Origin: Blasia pusilla
Taxonomy: Eukaryota; Marchantiophyta; Marchantiopsida; Blasiales
Length of the DNA stretch: 64,000 nt
Direction: 5' to 3'
Assembly: GCA_050084515.1 (NCBI GenBank)
Contig: CM114271.1
Span: 29,078,001-29,142,000 of the forward strand
Shown: piece by piece, positions 59,071 to 64,000 of the stretch
Layout: each line of letters opens with the position of its first letter
Position numbering within the stretch: position 1 is the stretch's first letter
Notes under the pieces: model-generated
Database searches by the model: none
What the model saw: the letters and a program-made list of their open reading frames with translations, nothing else
Told to the model about the DNA's origin: nothing
Position numbers and translations under genes: made by a program

Positions 59071-62000
59071 CCGGTTGAAATTGAGATCATGCTCTGAAAG
59101 TCTCGAACGAATTGTCGCAGGAAAGCAGAAATTTCTCTGTAAACATTTGAATAAACCGACGCGTTTCCCCCGGCTGACTGGCCCCCTTCATTTTCTGCCG
59201 GTAAGTCGACATAGCCTCCCCGGACCACTCGACGCCGCCCTAGTAGTCCCATCGGGCATATACGATCCGTCTCTGGGAGGGCGGCTCCATCTCGCTACTT
59301 GTTGTACAAACATGTAGCACACTCGTCGCGGCGAGACTCGAGGAGCGCACACGACGATTCCATAGTGACATGCCGCGCGTAGGTACCACGGAATTAATTC
59401 CGGAGATGGGCCCGCGATGCCTCGCATGGCTTACAACTATCGGCCCTGGGCCCAGTCAAGGCTCGCTACTGCAGTTCGAAAGCGTTCGACTCTGGGGTAA
59501 TGTCCAGAACGTACAAGAGCGCGTGGGCGGATTCCGTGTCTGGGCTCGGTGGCATATCGAGCCGCGAAAGTTGAGGCGCGCGAGGGAATTTCATGAACGT
59601 ATCCTGGACCTCTCATTCCGGCACTCCCTACGCAGCTAGCTTCGGACATCGGCCGCTGCGATGGAATTCGGACGAGCGTTCGAAGACTGCTTCCACACCG
59701 GATAAGTACAGATCTAAATGCGCGACCTTCAGGACACCGAAGACGCAAGCAGTCTTCATCCAGATAGTCCAAACTTGTTCCTTGGTAACATTGATGTCCC
59801 CTCCTTTGGTTGTCATGGAAGCAATGCTTGCAGGGTGACTCTTATGTGTTTCTATCCACACCAGCCGTCTGGCCTCATGTGGTTCTCCAACCACCTGGTT
59901 TCACTCGCCGCCTGTGTTCCCATAAAATATCGAGAGATCATCTAACTTCTTTGGCAGCCAAAAGGAGGAGATATTGACGTGACTAACTGACAAGTTTGAG
60001 AATCTGTATAAGCGTGGTCTGGGTTTTGGCCGGGGGATTGCAACCAAGGCAGGCTCGAGCTCGTGCGTACAGTCAACGGGTAGTTTCTTCCATCAATTAG
60101 AACGTGCCATGATTGTTCCTAACAGCTAAGGCGGTGGCTCCAGGTGACGAATTTGTAAACCTACTGACTTGACGTTGATGAATACTGCGTTTTGAAGTCA
60201 CAGAGATGGGTCCTCATTGTCGGACCTGAATATCTTTGTACGTTATTCAGATGAGGTTCTCGAACCATTTATTGCGGCGAGTACCTGTAATTCATGGATG
60301 GATCGATCGATGCCGGGGTTATTCTAGGAGCTTCGCGCGCAGCTACCAGTCGCTACACGTTGGGGATCCGGAAGATTCGAATGCCCCCTGTAAGAAGTCT
60401 TCGTAAAAAGCTGCGCCTCTTGCACAGGAGCACATGGTGCTCCATTCTTCTCCATGACGTGCGGCCTTGCCGTTCCTGATGGAGGTTCTGCTCTCACCAT
60501 CACGCGTCTGCCATCGCAAATTGGCTTCAAGCTTGTCCAAGTTTCCTTAAATTCAATCTCATGGTACGCGCACAATCATTGTATCACCAATTACTCATAA
60601 TGTGTCTTGCAAGACCTCAACCTTCTCTCAATTCTCAAACTTGGATAGTTCGAAGACTCGAGATTCAATTTCTACAGCTTTTGGAAAATGCTTAACTGAT
60701 TGCTCTGGAGAATGTGAACATTTTCCGCCAATGGCACCAGGACGTCAGTACTGGCTTTTTCGTTTGATAGTTTTTTGATTACGAGTAATCGCACGGCTTT
60801 TGACAGAAATCTTTGAGCACTCTACTTGCCAACTGTCTGATAGGACTCATTGGATAATTCTTTGGTAAACTTCGAATTTATTTCTACTTCAAATTCCGAT
60901 GGATTCATTGAGCACTCACGATGAGGTAGCATGGCAGTTACAACTTACATTCCGGTAGCCTCTTGAAGGATCGGATTCGTTGCACAAAACTCAGCCAGAT
61001 CTCTGTAGGTGTGAGGGCCGTGCTACGACAGTCTGAATCTTGGAGATTCTCGACATGTTGCTGCGACGAAAGTCGGAAGGACAGATCCACAGAAGGAAAA
61101 TTGCTGGACAAAACGTTGTACTCATCTGGCCGGCATCGTCTGCACACAACGTGGCCGTCAACCTCCCCTCTTCATAAGGAATTTCGAACTTCGGAGGCTT
61201 GCTCCAGTTCGGATCGCCACGAAAGTGCGTTATTTTTGGGACAGTGTCTACCGCTAGAGCTGGACAATTCCCTTGCCACTGGATCGAATCCCCGAGCGTC
61301 GCCCGGGGTCACGATGAACCTTCTCGAACTTCGACTGTAACCGGCAAATTTGGCCAGAGCCTAGTCTACCACATCGAAACGAAGGGGAAGTGCACGAACA
61401 CGATATAAATCAACCCCACAAACTCGCCTTCATGTTAGAGTACCTTTTCATGTGAGAGTTTCATCTTATCGGAGATGGTAGCTTCGATAAGATGACATTC
61501 TTCAAGTATCATAGGGGTTTCTTCTCACATAAAAACATAATTATTTTATTCACTAAAATTTTCAGTCTTAAATGCATTTGTTTGCTCCTTTTATAAATAG
61601 CAAAAATAATTTCATAGCTCACATTACCTTCTATTTGTAAGAAAAATATGAGTTTTCCTCTAAAAGATTTCATTTAGAAGTCTCCCCTTCTCCGATAAGA
61701 GTACGTATGAATAGGTACATTGGGTCGGTACATAGCAATTGGCACGTTAAGAAGGTACATATGAGTGTTAAAATCTCAAAGTGGAGTGTTTAATTACCTT
61801 AGCATATCATCTTATCATAAATTCACTCTAATGTAATAACAAACGTGAAAAAGGGGAAAAAAAGAGGTAATGACATCTCAAATGAGCAAATTTTTATAGG
61901 AAAGTATCAAAAGATACATATAAATGTCCAAATATTTGCATTACAAAGGAATAAATTCATCGGTCATCTATCTCACCACATAACTTAACTTCTTAATTCT

Positions 62001-62325
62001 TGTTGATCCTTTGGCCGCCGAACGTTTGGTACATGCTGCCTGACACATTAAGTCAAAACGTGAAAGGCATGAAAATGAGCAATAGCAAAGAGTACGCGTA
62101 CCATCCATGGAATCACCTTGAAGCGTGTCACAAGGGGATTGGAGAATACTTCATTCTCCGAATGAATGTAGCATGGTGAGTATAGATAATGGATGTATCA
62201 TATACACAAAAGGAGCGAAAAAATGGAATAAGAGTGTTGTACTCTTGCATAATATAACTCCTCAAATATGGTCGCACGAGAAACTGAATTGAATACATTC
62301 GCCATATCCACTTGAATTAGAACTC
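59071..62325. other. No recognisable gene
   Basis: 59.0-61.4 kb is GC-balanced with overlapping ORFs of 60-125 codons in several frames and no motifs. 61.4-62.3 kb is AT-rich. No RNA gene or defined repeat was seen. Confidence 0.35.
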
Positions 62326-62625
62326 AGGTTGCACACGAAAAAAGTCCGTGTCCACGTCCATGAACTTATGTGCATCCCTAGGACAGACATGTCCGTGCAA
62401 GCGCGAGTACGTGCGGCCCGCACGAGAGCCTACCTCGCCCGTAACGTACACACGGACTTGGCCCGCCCGCACCTAGTCTAAGAACCCGTCACCCTTTTTG
62501 TAGCCTGCATTGGCGGGCCCTAAGCCCGCATTAGTCTGTAGGCCCAATCCCGCCCTACATGGGTCCTACGTGGGCTTAGGGCGGGCCGATGTGGGCTACG
62601 TACCGGCTGATTCCTGTCCGCCTCC
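62326..62625. mobile_element. GC-rich hAT-like terminus or MITE-like sequence
   Basis: Starts CAGGTTGCACACGAAAAA, like the block at 35295. It continues with GACATGTCCGTGCAAGCG, GGCCCGCACGAGAGCC, GGCCCGCCCGCACC, GGCGGGCCCTAAGCCCGC and GGGCTTAGGGCGGGCC. Repeated GGGC/GCCC words on both strands in an AT-rich setting are typical of hAT subterminal regions. Boundaries and TSD are not resolved. Confidence 0.4.
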
Positions 62626-62639
62626 CTTAATCTGATTTA

Positions 62640-64000
62640 TGCTCTCTATGTGGCCTTGACACAAATTGGGTTAGAAAAGAATAATTCCCAGTCAAGGTGA
62701 CTTGTCAGTGAATTTAAACAGAAAGCTAGAGATATGATCATGTTTGTTCATGAATTTACTCTCTAACTACATGCGTTGTTTCACAACCAAATGCATTGTT
62801 TTCTCACCATGTTGGTCATGTAAGGTCCATATTCATCTTTTCCTAACCACATTTGTAGTTTCATAACTACCGTAACATCAAATGCTTCGTGAGCAAGTCT
62901 AGGATTTTGAGACCATGGTCTTGTTGGGAACTTACTATATGTGAAATCAAGTAAAATTTTAAATTAGGTTAGGATGTTTCAGATTTTGCAATTAGAACTA
63001 GCATTTCCCAAATTAGCATTTCCCAAATTTCAATTTTGTTGAATAGAATTAAAGAGATTTCTCACAATGGTCCTACAACCAATTGCATTTATGCATGATA
63101 TCTTTGCTTTTCTTTTTACGTATTTTGTTGAGAATATGACTAATTTGGGCTAAAAATTCTACCATGCCCATTTTTCATAAAAAATTTTGAATTTCAGTCT
63201 TTTCAAAAATAATAAATTTTGCATCATGCTCCAAAACGGAGAAAATCAACTATTTTAGAAGATCAAAGGTTTACAAAGTTTTCGAATGTGTATTCTCTTG
63301 GGGTAATCTTACGTAGAATGTTGAGGAATCTATACAATTTTGCATATCCCGCACTCCATGGAAAATTGGGAAATAAAGATAATTCAAAGAGGGCTAAATA
63401 AGTGGACAAAAAGTTGAAATATTGCATCAAGAAGATGGTCAATCTAAATCTAGGCACGTGTCAAGGAAAAGGGGGGGTGGGGGGTTGCTTATTAAGGCAT
63501 TAGAGGCAAAAGCCAAGGTATCTAGTATTTTGATTAAGACCGTTGGTCCTACAAATATTATGAATGCTTGATATCTTCTTCACCCCATTTTAGGATTTTT
63601 GTGGAGTATATGATAGACATGTACTTATCTCAAACATATATCTGAATATCTATAGTAAAAGAATATTTTTAAAATTCTTATGCATTATTAGTTCAAAATA
63701 TAATGTGTATCATGTCGCGATTCCCAATACTATTATAACCCATAAAGATTTTTCATTCTTTTGGAGATATGATTATCCTATAAGATTGAAAAGAGTCTTG
63801 TGTCCATTAATAATATTAAACAAAGAAAAAACATAAATTTTTTTATCAAAATGAACCTCACATATTGATCAATGGTTTGAATTGGGATAGAATAGGATCA
63901 CTCATTTAATAGATTGGTTTTGCAATATTTGGAGGAACTAAAAATTTTCATCTACACTTTAGTCCACTTTCATATATGGATTCTACAGATATTCCCACGA
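62640..64000. other. AT-rich DNA without recognised gene
   Basis: Strongly AT-rich to the end of the window. The only ORFs are 60-64 codons and uninformative. A short G-rich run (GGGGGGTGGGGGG) lies near 63471-63484. Confidence 0.4.

Noticed and set aside
58645-61408. A possible multi-exon gene in the GC-balanced stretch
   Set aside because: ORFs occur equally on both strands with no motif, no consistent splice pattern and no promoter.

Overview
The window is nuclear DNA of a land plant. It opens with an intact, intron-containing gene for Mediator subunit MED14 (plus strand, 255-10957). Its seven exons join in frame (6093 nt, 2030 codons plus stop) and use plant-like GT-AG introns. Everything downstream is accessory DNA made of nested, mostly decayed mobile elements with long gene-free stretches. 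The style of the elements (REL-endonuclease non-LTR retrotransposons, MULEs with unusual zinc-binding N-termini, a ParB-like/methyltransferase gene) makes me lean to a non-seed plant such as a moss, liverwort, lycophyte or fern. I cannot fix the species from sequence alone.

Layout. 0.25-11 kb: MED14. 11-19 kb: mostly non-coding, with CT-rich tracts and some exon-like fragments at 15.6-18.0 kb that I do not recognise. 19.4-33 kb: the most interesting region. A MULE-type transposase gene on the minus strand (23757-19790: GCM/FLYWCH-like zinc region, DDE core, SWIM finger) lies head to head with a plus-strand gene (26361-31178). The latter carries a coiled coil, a ParB/sulfiredoxin-fold domain, and the motif IV and motif X-I blocks of a beta-class DNA amino-methyltransferase. 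Each gene has a TATA box on the divergent side. Both are broken by nonsense codons and frameshifts. Their introns, their shared intergenic region and the right flank hold nearly forty copies of a GC-rich palindrome (core CCCGTCGGAGTCCGACGGG and variants), often at 63-70 bp spacing. I found the palindrome only between about 19.6 and 32.5 kb. Purine-rich inverted tracts lie just outside it at about 19.39 and 32.94 kb. The simplest reading is one decayed mobile element of about 13.5 kb carrying a transposase, a ParB-methyltransferase and a palindrome family. That linkage is inference.

33-44 kb: a second MULE-type transposase relic with a SWIM finger (33.5-34.35 kb), then a nested stack. A Ty1/copia element (35371-41296, TSD AGCCC, initiator-Met PBS) sits inside a GC-rich hAT-like terminus next to a DUF659-type hAT transposase relic. 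The copia element itself carries a solo LTR (39535-40537, TSD CATAG). A second solo LTR of the same family (24675-25707, TSD CTCCC) splits the palindrome array.

44-64 kb: two relics of non-LTR retrotransposons with a reverse transcriptase and a C-terminal CCHC/restriction-like endonuclease region (about 48.9-51.8 kb and 54.93-57.0 kb, both plus strand). The rest is gene-poor DNA with microsatellites, a perfect 22-bp hairpin, and a further GC-rich hAT-like end at 62.3-62.6 kb. Apart from MED14, no gene in the window looks intact.
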